Positions 1-7,060 of a stretch of 23,701 nucleotides of DNA are shown one piece after another (within the stretch, counting starts at the first letter, position 1; each line of letters starts with the position of its first letter). A model generated the notes under the pieces. That model worked only from the letters and a program-made list of their open reading frames with translations. It did no database searches and was not told the origin of the DNA. Made by a program: the position numbers and the translations under genes. The stretch comes from CAZTLE01 sp964614415. GTDB taxonomy: Bacteria > Bacteroidota > Bacteroidia > Flavobacteriales > Flavobacteriaceae. Location: contig CAZTLE010000045.1 in NCBI GenBank assembly GCA_964614415.1, positions 1 to 23,701 on the forward strand, read 5' to 3'.

Positions 1-1374
1 GAGTCCTACCAGGTAGTTGGTGACATGGCGGAGACCATTGCCCTGGTCCTTCCGAAGGCAGAAGAGCCCACAGAAAAGTCACTTTCGGAGTACATCCATG
101 AGATCATTGCGCTGGGACCACTATCCGAATCCGAAAAAAGACAATATCTCCAGGACAACTGGCTACGCCTAGGGTACTATGAGCGATTCGTATTCAACAA
201 GATCATCACCGGCGGATTCCGAATTGGTGTTAGTCAAAAACTTATGACCCGTGCCCTCTCACGAGCCACCGGGATCGACGAAGACATTCTCGCGTACAAA
301 CTCATGGGGAATTGGACACCCCAAACCACCACATTTCAGCAATTGGTGCTGGAAGAGCGTCCCGAAGATTACCTATCCAAGCCCTATCCGTTTTACCTCG
401 CTTATGCTGTCGAAGACGACTTTCAGCAAGACCTGGGTGCCATAGAGGATTGGTCCTTTGAGCATAAATGGGACGGTATACGGGCACAGGTGATCTTAAG
501 AGAGGGCGATATCTTTGTCTGGTCCCGGGGAGAAGAACTGGTCACAGATAAGTATCCTGAGTTCCAGCTTTTTCTTTCAGAATTGCCTTCAGGCACGGTG
601 CTCGACGGAGAGATTCTGCCCTATAAGGACGGGAAAATAGGCGACTTTCAGGAATTACAAACCCGCATAGGAAGAAAAAACCTCTCTAAAGCGTTACTCG
701 AAAAGACCCCGGTAGCCCTGGTTGCATACGACTTACTGGAATGGGCGGGAGAAGATATACGGCCCTTGCCATTTAGTGAGCGTCGTTCGTTGCTCGAACG
801 GCTTTTTGAAAAATACAATTGTGCCGATATGAATCTGTACCTCAGCGAGGGAATGGAATTCTCCTCCTGGAAAGATGCCGAAAAAGAACGAAGTCTCTCA
901 CGGGAAAAGCGAAGCGAAGGCCTTATGATAAAAAAGAAGAACGCCCCCTACGGCGTGGGTCGGAAAAAGGGCGACTGGTGGAAATGGAAAGTGGATCCCT
1001 TCACCATTGATGCCGTTCTAACGTATGCCATGCGCGGCCATGGACGCCGAGCCAATCTCTATACCGACTACACCTTTGCCCTTTGGAAGGACGATGAGCT
1101 CATCACCTTTGCCAAGGCCTATTCGGGGCTTACGGACGCTGAATTCCGGGAGGTAGATGCCTGGATCAAAAAGAACACCATGGAGCGTTTCGGTCCTGTG
1201 CGGAGCGTGGTGCCGCATCATGTGTTTGAAATTGCCTTTGAAGGTATTGCCCGCAGCAAGCGGCACAAAAGCGGCATTGCCACCCGCTTTCCCAGAATTG
1301 TACGATGGCGTAAAGACAAACCTATTGAAGAGGCGAACACCCTGGAAGATCTAAAAGCCCTGTTACCCGAGTGA
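1..1374 (+). CDS. ATP-dependent DNA ligase of the ligase-associated DNA damage-response cluster, 5' partial
   Basis: Seals nicks in duplex DNA through an enzyme-AMP intermediate; in this cluster it is thought to act with an exonuclease, a helicase and a phosphoesterase in DNA repair. The reading frame is open from base 1 (it reads ESYQVVGD before the first ATG at 25), so that ATG is internal and the true start lies upstream. The family is usually somewhat over 500 residues, so most of the protein (457 residues) is here. The nucleotidylation motif KWDGIR has its catalytic lysine at bases 466-468; the downstream DGEIL, SEGLMIKKK and WWKWK stretches are the further nucleotidyltransferase motifs, and the C-terminal part fits the OB-fold domain. 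The last four bases (GTGA, 1371-1374) overlap the helicase start, indicating translational coupling. A LigD ligase is less likely because of the linked helicase and PdeM genes. Confidence 0.93.
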   Translation, partial: ESYQVVGDMAETIALVLPKAEEPTEKSLSEYIHEIIALGPLSESEKRQYLQDNWLRLGYYERFVFNKIITGGFRIGVSQKLMTRALSRATGIDEDILAYKLMGNWTPQTTTFQQLVLEERPEDYLSKPYPFYLAYAVEDDFQQDLGAIEDWSFEHKWDGIRAQVILREGDIFVWSRGEELVTDKYPEFQLFLSELPSGTVLDGEILPYKDGKIGDFQELQTRIGRKNLSKALLEKTPVALVAYDLLEWAGEDIRPLPFSERRSLLERLFEKYNCADMNLYLSEGMEFSSWKDAEKERSLSREKRSEGLMIKKKNAPYGVGRKKGDWWKWKVDPFTIDAVLTYAMRGHGRRANLYTDYTFALWKDDELITFAKAYSGLTDAEFREVDAWIKKNTMERFGPVRSVVPHHVFEIAFEGIARSKRHKSGIATRFPRIVRWRKDKPIEEANTLEDLKALLPE

Positions 1375-3821
1375 ATCGAAAAGAGCTTGTACATATTGCC
1401 GAAAACTGGTTCACTCAAAACGGATGGAAGGTATTTCCATTCCAAAGAAAGACCTGGGTTTCCTTTTTACAACAGAAACACGGATTGCTCAATGCTCCCA
1501 CCGGTAGCGGAAAGACCTATGCGCTTTGGGTTCCGATCGTACTTCAATACATCAAGGACAATCCGCAATACAAATCAAAAAGGACCAAAGGCATTAAGGC
1601 ACTTTGGATCACCCCGCTTAGAGCGCTCTCGATTGAGATTCAGCAAGCTACCCAACGCTTCGCCGATGAACTCGAGACAGGGCTCACAGTAGGTATTCGT
1701 ACCGGGGACACCCCGCAAGCCGAAAGGCAAAAACAAAAGAGGAACATGCCCGATCTCCTGGTCACCACACCGGAGAGTTTAATGCTATTGTTAGCCTCCA
1801 AGGGGTATCCCAAAATGTTCGAAACCTTAACCGCCGTGGTCGTGGATGAATGGCATGAGCTTATGGGAAGTAAGCGTGGGGTGCAACTGGAATTAGGCCT
1901 TTCAAGGCTCAAATCCATTTGCCCTAAGCTCAGAGTTTGGGGTATTTCGGCTACCATAGGGAATCTGGATCAGGCGATGGATGTGCTTCTGGGAAATCAA
2001 AAGCAATATTTGGACAATTCGGTCCTCATCAAAGCCAGGAATAAAACAAAGGTGAAGGTGAAATCCATCATCCCCAAAGAGATGGAAACCTTCCCCTGGC
2101 GTGGTCACCTGGGGTTGCATTTGCTGGATGAAATTGTTCCGATCATTAAAAAAAGTAAAACCACAATTGTTTTCACCAACACCCGCGGGCAAAGCGAAAT
2201 ATGGTTTCAGAAAATCCTGGAGCACTATCCCGAATTCGCCGGTGAAATTGCCATGCATCACGGCAGTATTGACCGCGAAACCCGTCAATGGGTGGAGCAG
2301 GCCATTCGAAATGAATCTTTGAAAGCCGTTGTAGCCACTTCCAGCCTGGATCTGGGAGTGGATTTCGCTCCGGTGGAAACAATCATTCAAATCGGAGGGC
2401 CCAAGGGTGTCGCCCGGTTCCTGCAACGCGCCGGACGCAGCAACCATCGCCCGGGAGAACCCTCCGTGATCTACTTCCTGCCAACGCATGCCCTTGAATT
2501 GGTAGAGGCTTCAGCCTTAAAGCGCGCTGTGACTGAGGGTGTAAGTGAAGACCGGGTTCCATATCTGTTGAGTTACGATGTGCTCATTCAGTACTTGATT
2601 ACTTTGGCTGTAAGCGATGGGTTTTTCCCTTCGGAAATATATCCGGAGATCAAGAGTACCTTCTGCTTTCAGGACCTAACCGAAGAGGAGTGGTTGTGGT
2701 GCCTTAATTTCATCACCCTGGGCAGTCAAAGTTTACAAGCCTATGACGAATATCGAAAAGTAGTAGTGACGAAAGAGGGGCTTTTCAAAATGGAAAGCAG
2801 AAGAATGGCTATGATGCACCGTCTCTCTATTGGCACTATTGTGAGTGATGCCATGCTCATGGTGAAATTTGTTTCCGGCGGATTCATAGGCACCATCGAA
2901 GAATGGTTCATCGGAAAGATGAAGCCCGGAGATGTGTTCGTGTTTGCAGGACGCACCCTGGAACTGGTTCGCTTGCGGCACATGGTTGCTCAGGTGCGTC
3001 GTACACAAAAAAGGTCGGCCAAAGTGGTAAGTTTTATGGGTGGAAGATTGCCGCTTTCGTCCCAAATGAGTAAGGTATTGCGCGAGGAACTACAAAGCGA
3101 AGTGGATCACAAGCGAAACACTCCGGAACTCAAGGCCCTTCAACACCTGTTCAAAAGGCAGGAGCGGGAAAGCATAATCCCCAGGGAAAACGAACTGCTT
3201 ATTGAGACCTTTCAAACCCGGGAAGGGTATCACACTCTGGTGTATCCTTTTGAAGGCAGAAACGTACATGAAGCCATGGCCAGCCTGCTTGCCTATCGGA
3301 TAAGTTTGTTGTCGCCCATCTCCTTTTCACTGGCGTACAATGACTACGGATTTGAGTTGTTAAGTGATCAGAAACTGGACATTCAGCAGGTGATTGACAA
3401 CGATCTGTTCAGTCCCGAGTATCTTTTCGACGACCTTCAGAAGAGCCTCAACAGTACCGAAATGGCCCGAAGGAAGTTCAGGGATATTGCTGTGATCAGC
3501 GGACTGGTCTTTCAGGGATATCCCAATAAGAGCATAAAGACCAAACATTTGCAAAGCAATAGTCAGTTGTTGTTCGATGTGTTCAGGGATTATGAGTCGG
3601 ACAATCTGTTGTACCGACAGTCTTTTCGTGAGACCTTTGAGCATCAACTGGAAGAGGGGCGATTGCGACATGCACTGGAGCGTATTGGCACTCAAAACAT
3701 AATCTGGAAGGAATGCCAGGACCCTACTCCCTTCAGTTTTCCAATTATTACGGATCGGTTGCGGGAAAAGCTCTCTTCAGAAAAACTAAAAGATCGAATT
3801 AAAAAGATGAAACTGAAATAA
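1371..3821 (+). CDS. Ligase-associated DEXH-box (Lhr-like) DNA helicase
   Basis: Superfamily 2 ATP-dependent helicase of the Lhr type, presumed to translocate on or unwind DNA for the neighbouring ligase. The start codon is GTG, overlapping the ligase stop in GTGA. Visible motifs in the 816-residue product are Walker A APTGSGKT (residues 42-49, lysine 48), the DEXH box DEWH (159-162), SATIGN (motif III region), TNTRGQSE, SSLDLGVDF and the motif VI arginine finger QRAGRS (352-357). The rest of the protein, after roughly residue 400, matches the winged-helix and C-terminal extension of the Lhr core. The length suits the ligase-associated subgroup rather than long Lhr proteins of about 1,500 residues. 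Three bases separate it from the phosphoesterase gene. Confidence 0.93.
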   Translation: MNRKELVHIAENWFTQNGWKVFPFQRKTWVSFLQQKHGLLNAPTGSGKTYALWVPIVLQYIKDNPQYKSKRTKGIKALWITPLRALSIEIQQATQRFADELETGLTVGIRTGDTPQAERQKQKRNMPDLLVTTPESLMLLLASKGYPKMFETLTAVVVDEWHELMGSKRGVQLELGLSRLKSICPKLRVWGISATIGNLDQAMDVLLGNQKQYLDNSVLIKARNKTKVKVKSIIPKEMETFPWRGHLGLHLLDEIVPIIKKSKTTIVFTNTRGQSEIWFQKILEHYPEFAGEIAMHHGSIDRETRQWVEQAIRNESLKAVVATSSLDLGVDFAPVETIIQIGGPKGVARFLQRAGRSNHRPGEPSVIYFLPTHALELVEASALKRAVTEGVSEDRVPYLLSYDVLIQYLITLAVSDGFFPSEIYPEIKSTFCFQDLTEEEWLWCLNFITLGSQSLQAYDEYRKVVVTKEGLFKMESRRMAMMHRLSIGTIVSDAMLMVKFVSGGFIGTIEEWFIGKMKPGDVFVFAGRTLELVRLRHMVAQVRRTQKRSAKVVSFMGGRLPLSSQMSKVLREELQSEVDHKRNTPELKALQHLFKRQERESIIPRENELLIETFQTREGYHTLVYPFEGRNVHEAMASLLAYRISLLSPISFSLAYNDYGFELLSDQKLDIQQVIDNDLFSPEYLFDDLQKSLNSTEMARRKFRDIAVISGLVFQGYPNKSIKTKHLQSNSQLLFDVFRDYESDNLLYRQSFRETFEHQLEEGRLRHALERIGTQNIIWKECQDPTPFSFPIITDRLREKLSSEKLKDRIKKMKLK

Positions 3822-3824
3822 GCT

Positions 3825-4463
3825 GTGACATATACCATTCACATCGAAGATCAGGAACTCGTCCTGCATCCCAGCGGAAGCGTCTATTGGGCAAATTCCG
3901 AGATGCTTATCATTGCAGATGTTCATCTGGGTAAAGTATCTCATTTCCGGAAGCACGGCGCAGCTGTTCCGGCTTCGGCATCGGAGGCCAATTTCACCAA
4001 CATGGACTCTGTCCTCGCTCATTTTCAACCCCGGGCAGTATGCTTTCTCGGCGATCTGTTTCACAGTTATATGAACAACGACTGGAAACGTTTTGAGAAA
4101 TGGGCAAATGCATGTGCCTCAAAACTGGTACTTGTCACAGGCAACCACGATATAATCTCAACTCATAAATTCGAAGACCTGGGTATGGAGGTTCATGATG
4201 AGCTTGTAAATGCGCCTTTCCTGTTTACCCACTATCCTGTATCGGAATCGGGCCATTTCAATATGGCCGGCCATGTTCATCCGGGGGTACGGCTTGGTGG
4301 ATCGGGCGGCCAACGATTACGACTTCCCTGTTTTTATAAATCGAAAGATTCATTGATACTCCCTGCCTTTGGTGCTTTTACCGGCAAGCATACCATACGT
4401 CCAACGAAAGAAGATCAGGTGTTCGCCATAGCCGATGGTGAAGTCCTCCCCATTTCGCACTAA
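3825..4463 (+). CDS. pdeM: Ligase-associated DNA damage-response metallophosphoesterase (PdeM type)
   Basis: Calcineurin-like two-metal phosphoesterase of 212 residues. PdeM-family proteins have phosphodiesterase activity and are found with the damage-response ligase and helicase; the substrate in the cell is not settled. The metal-binding signature is complete: DVHLGK (D32, H34), GDLFHS (G76-D77), GNHD (106-109), THYP (H136) and GHVHPG (H150, H152). The start is GTG at 3825, three bases after the helicase stop; no in-frame ATG exists before the conserved D32 motif except an internal Met at residue 27, which would remove the first beta strands. No signal peptide, so cytoplasmic. Last gene of the cluster; a promoter-like element for the next gene overlaps its stop codon. 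Confidence 0.92.
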   Translation: MTYTIHIEDQELVLHPSGSVYWANSEMLIIADVHLGKVSHFRKHGAAVPASASEANFTNMDSVLAHFQPRAVCFLGDLFHSYMNNDWKRFEKWANACASKLVLVTGNHDIISTHKFEDLGMEVHDELVNAPFLFTHYPVSESGHFNMAGHVHPGVRLGGSGGQRLRLPCFYKSKDSLILPAFGAFTGKHTIRPTKEDQVFAIADGEVLPISH

Positions 4464-4468
4464 CTTTG
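4461..4468 (+). promoter_or_regulatory. Bacteroidota -7 element upstream of the TspO-like gene
   Basis: TAACTTTG is an exact match to TAnnTTTG and lies 16 bases before the ATG at 4485. Its first three bases are the stop codon of pdeM. I see no clear TTG -33 element at the usual spacing, so this is a half-supported promoter. It suggests that the TspO-like/aminotransferase pair can be transcribed separately from the repair cluster. Confidence 0.45.
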
Positions 4469-4484
4469 TAAAAATTGCCATTCC

Positions 4485-5288
4485 ATGAAAAAACTATTAC
4501 AAATTGCCAACGGAGTCGCTTTCGTTTCCATGGTTGTCGTTAATTACCTCTCAAATACCGGAATCTACAAAGACACTACGATTGGTGAAGTCTCTGCCGA
4601 TTTGAACAACTTATTCACTCCGGCCGGATACGCTTTTTCAATTTGGGGAATTATCTATCTGCTGCTGCTTGGATTTGCCATCTACCAGGGAAGAAGCCTT
4701 TTTGTAAAAGTTCGCGATGACGCTTTCGTGGAACGTACCGGGGTCTGGTTCATAACGTCCTGTCTGGCGAATATCGGATGGATATTTGCCTGGTTGGGTG
4801 GATATACGGGTATTTCCCTGATCTTCATGTTCTTCTTGTTAATGTGTCTGTTGATTATCGTTAAGAAGAACCATATGGAACTTTGGGATGCACCGTTATC
4901 GGTAATCTTCTTCTTGTGGTGGCCTTTCGTGATTTACAGCGGGTGGATCACTGTAGCAAGCGTGGCCAATGTGGCTGCCTACCTCACAGATATTTCCTGG
5001 GGTGGATGGGGCCTTTCCGAAGTGTTTTGGACTATTCTCATGATTATAATTGCAGGGGTAATCAACCTTGCCATCACCTGGACACGCAACATGCGGGAAT
5101 TTGCCCTGGTCGGGGCCTGGGCGCTAATTGCCATTGCCGTAGCCAACTGGGAAAGCACTATATCGGTAGCCTATACCGCACTGGGCGTCGCTATAATTTT
5201 GTTTCTTAGCAGCAGCATCCATGGTTACAAAAACCGGGGCACAAGTCCCTTTGTTAAACTGAAAGAACTATCCCGAAAATCGCAATGA
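4485..5288 (+). CDS. TspO/MBR-family tryptophan-rich membrane protein
   Basis: Integral membrane protein of 267 residues. The segment FTPAGYAFSIWGIIYLLLL (about residues 45-64) and the many tryptophans in helices (WFITSCLANIGWIFAW, FLWWPFVIYSGW) are typical of TspO/MBR proteins, which bind tetrapyrroles and related hydrophobic ligands in other organisms. It is longer than classical five-helix TspO (about 160 residues); I count about eight hydrophobic stretches, so it belongs to the long TspO-like group whose ligand is unknown. The ATG at 4485 is followed by MKKLLQ, a reasonable inner-membrane start. Its stop overlaps the start of the aminotransferase gene in ATGA (5285-5288), implying coupled translation. 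Function beyond the family name is not shown by the sequence. Confidence 0.8.
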   Translation: MKKLLQIANGVAFVSMVVVNYLSNTGIYKDTTIGEVSADLNNLFTPAGYAFSIWGIIYLLLLGFAIYQGRSLFVKVRDDAFVERTGVWFITSCLANIGWIFAWLGGYTGISLIFMFFLLMCLLIIVKKNHMELWDAPLSVIFFLWWPFVIYSGWITVASVANVAAYLTDISWGGWGLSEVFWTILMIIIAGVINLAITWTRNMREFALVGAWALIAIAVANWESTISVAYTALGVAIILFLSSSIHGYKNRGTSPFVKLKELSRKSQ

Positions 5289-6430
5289 CGAATCAACGCC
5301 ATTTATTTGAGCTTCCTGAAGAAGTCATTTATCTGAATGGAGCTTATATGTCTCCGCAGCTTAAATCGGTCTCCGAAACCGGCATTAAAAACCTATTGCG
5401 CAAGGCTAACCCTGCGGCTATAACCGAACGCGATTTCTTTTCGGAACGGGAACAGCTCAAAGCCTCTTTTGCCGAGCTGATACACGTACCCCACCCGGAT
5501 AGTATTGCCATTATCCCTTCGGTTTCATACGGCGTTGCCAATGCCCTAAAAAACATTCCGTTCCAATCTGGAGATGAAATCGTGGTCCTGGAAGAACAGT
5601 TCCCCAGTAACTACTACGCCTGGAAACAACTGGAAAAAGAGAAAGGAGTTCGCATCGCAACTATCAATGCTCCCGGACTACAAAAAGATCGGGCCCGTAT
5701 TTGGAACGAACAGATTCTGGACGCCATCGGACCCCGAACAAGGGCCGTTGCCATTCCCTATATTCACTGGGCGGATGGCACTTTATTCGATCTCAAAGCG
5801 ATCAGAGAGCGAACTCATACCGTAGACGCTTATCTTATTATCGATGGCACTCAGAGTGTTGGCGCCATGCCATTTTCCGTTACCGAAATACAACCTGACG
5901 CCCTTATTTGTGGTGGCTATAAATGGTTGCTGGGGCCCTATTCCCTGGGGCTCGCTTATTATGGAGAACGGTTCTATGAAGGCACTCCCGTTGAGAACAA
6001 TTGGATCACACATCAGGACAGCGACAACTTCGCACAGCTCGTACATTACAACGAGAATTTCAGGCCTATGGCCAATCGTTACGATGTTGGGGAGTCGAGT
6101 AATTTTATACTTACTCCAATGTTGTTGAGAGCCATTCGGCAGTTATTGGAATGGACGCCTGCAGCTATTCAGGAATATGCCAGAAGTATTTCGGCAGATT
6201 CGGTCGCTGCGTTGCGGGAAATGGGTTGTTTTATCGAAGACGACTCCTGGCGGGCACACCATCTTTTTGGGATCTATCTGCCTGATCACATGGCCATTGA
6301 TGATCTGAAGAAGAGACTCGTCGAAGCAAACATTTTTGTTTCATATCGAGGGAATGCCGTACGCGTATCACCAAGCGTTTACAACTCGGCCGAAGAGATG
6401 GAGTTGTTGGTACGTAGTTTTTCTGCATAA
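5285..6430 (+). CDS. Class V aminotransferase-fold PLP enzyme
   Basis: PLP-dependent fold-type I enzyme of 381 residues from the class V (cysteine desulfurase/kynureninase/isopenicillin-epimerase-like) group. The Schiff-base lysine is K213 in GGYKWLLGPYS, and the aspartate that binds the pyridine nitrogen is D187 in IIDGTQSVGAMPF; the N-terminal YLNGAYMSP segment is the usual substrate-side loop. There is no conserved cysteine loop as in cysteine desulfurases, so a desulfurase role is unlikely. The precise substrate cannot be read from the sequence. The ATG overlaps the stop of the TspO-like gene (ATGA), so the two are probably made together. Cytoplasmic, no signal peptide. It is followed by a short spacer before the DUF559 gene. 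Confidence 0.85.
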   Translation: MTNQRHLFELPEEVIYLNGAYMSPQLKSVSETGIKNLLRKANPAAITERDFFSEREQLKASFAELIHVPHPDSIAIIPSVSYGVANALKNIPFQSGDEIVVLEEQFPSNYYAWKQLEKEKGVRIATINAPGLQKDRARIWNEQILDAIGPRTRAVAIPYIHWADGTLFDLKAIRERTHTVDAYLIIDGTQSVGAMPFSVTEIQPDALICGGYKWLLGPYSLGLAYYGERFYEGTPVENNWITHQDSDNFAQLVHYNENFRPMANRYDVGESSNFILTPMLLRAIRQLLEWTPAAIQEYARSISADSVAALREMGCFIEDDSWRAHHLFGIYLPDHMAIDDLKKRLVEANIFVSYRGNAVRVSPSVYNSAEEMELLVRSFSA

Positions 6431-6483
6431 ATTGTATTTTCACAGCAAATTCTTTTTAACCCCTCCCGCCGCTCTGTTTTCAA

Positions 6484-6846
6484 TTGAAGAAAAAACTTCA
6501 CAATCGCAGGGATTCACTTGATTTTCGAAAGGCACTTCGCAAGAATCTAACTCCGGCAGAGGCCTTTTTATGGACGCAACTCAAGGGCAAAAAACTTGAC
6601 GGAAGAAAGTTTCGCCGTCAACATGGTATCGGCCCATTCATTGTCGACTTTTACTGTGTAAAAGAAAAACTGGTTATCGAACTGGACGGAGAAGTTCATA
6701 ATAATCCAAAGGCCCGGGAATATGATGCCAGGAGGACAGCTTTCCTGGAAAAACATGGATGCAAGGTGATCCGTTTTGAAAATAAAATGGTATTTGACTA
6801 TCTACCTTCTGTTTTACAAGAAATAAGGGATAACTTCTCCCCCTGA
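6484..6846 (+). CDS. DUF559 (PD-(D/E)XK-like) endonuclease-domain protein
   Basis: Small protein of 120 residues with the compact restriction-endonuclease-like fold of the DUF559/very-short-patch-repair-related group. The candidate catalytic core is IVDFYCVKEKLVIELDGEVH with D55, E66 and D68; the upstream NLTPAEAFLWTQLK and GRKFRRQHGIG segments are family hallmarks. The start is TTG at 6484: a TAA at 6457 blocks the frame upstream and there is no ATG before the conserved core, while the product MKKKLHNRRD looks like the usual N terminus of the family. The spacer before it carries CCCCTCCCGCC and the 3' flank is packed with hairpins and repeats, so the gene looks like cargo of a small repeat-bounded unit. 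Its cellular role is unknown; nuclease activity is inferred from the fold only. Confidence 0.82.
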   Translation: MKKKLHNRRDSLDFRKALRKNLTPAEAFLWTQLKGKKLDGRKFRRQHGIGPFIVDFYCVKEKLVIELDGEVHNNPKAREYDARRTAFLEKHGCKVIRFENKMVFDYLPSVLQEIRDNFSP

Positions 6847-6858
6847 TGGCCCTCTCCG

Positions 6859-6987
6859 CCTTGTCTTCCTCGGAAGTCAAGGCACCTCTCCCTAACATGG
6901 AGAGGAGCCTTTTAAGTGCTCCTCATCCCTAAGGGGGAGGTGTCCGCCTGCGGCGGACGGAGGGGGATCGAGGCGGACGGAGGGGGA
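6859..6987. repeat. Cluster of GC-rich hairpins and a 16-bp direct repeat (REP-like)
   Basis: Four adjoining dyads follow the DUF559 gene: 6859-6882 (CCTTG-T-CTTC/GAAG-T-CAAGG around CTCG), 6881-6909 (GGCACCTCTCC/GGAGAGGAGCC), 6921-6940 (CCTC..CCC/GGG..GAGG) and 6942-6958 (GTCCGCC-TGC-GGCGGAC, perfect). The last runs into two copies of GGCGGACGGAGGGGGA at 6952-6967 and 6972-6987 with a 20-base period. The bases CCCCTCCCGCC at 6460-6470, before the gene, resemble the complement of this repeat, so the gene may lie between imperfect inverted ends. Nothing here codes for protein. I infer a dispersed REP-type unit; copy number in the genome cannot be seen from here. Confidence 0.7.
6881..6913 (+). 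terminator. Probable intrinsic terminator of the DUF559 gene
   Basis: An 11-base-pair stem with one A-A mismatch (6881-6891 with 6899-6909, loop of seven bases) is followed directly by TTTT at 6910-6913. It lies 34 bases past the stop codon. The T run is short, and the hairpin may belong to the repeat unit rather than having evolved as a terminator. Confidence 0.5.
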
Positions 6988-7045
6988 AGCGGTTAACAAA
7001 TTGTAAAAAGCGGGCGGTACTAGGTGAATTATTTTTGGGCTTTAG

Positions 7046-7053
7046 TATATTTG
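7046..7053 (+). promoter_or_regulatory. Bacteroidota -7 element of mfd
   Basis: TATATTTG matches TAnnTTTG exactly and ends seven bases before the mfd ATG at 7061. A TTTTTG run lies at 7032-7037, but this is too close to be the -33 element. With the usual distance from -7 element to transcript start, transcription would begin at or next to the start codon, giving a leaderless or near-leaderless mRNA. Confidence 0.5.
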
Positions 7054-7060
7054 CCTCCGC

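Noticed and set aside
1902..2489. 195-codon minus-strand frame inside the helicase gene
   Set aside because: Antisense shadow of conserved helicase motifs; the product has no recognisable domain.
6952..6987. CRISPR-like or tandem-array reading of the GGCGGACGGAGGGGGA repeat
   Set aside because: Only two copies with a four-base spacer and no cas genes; better explained as part of the hairpin unit.
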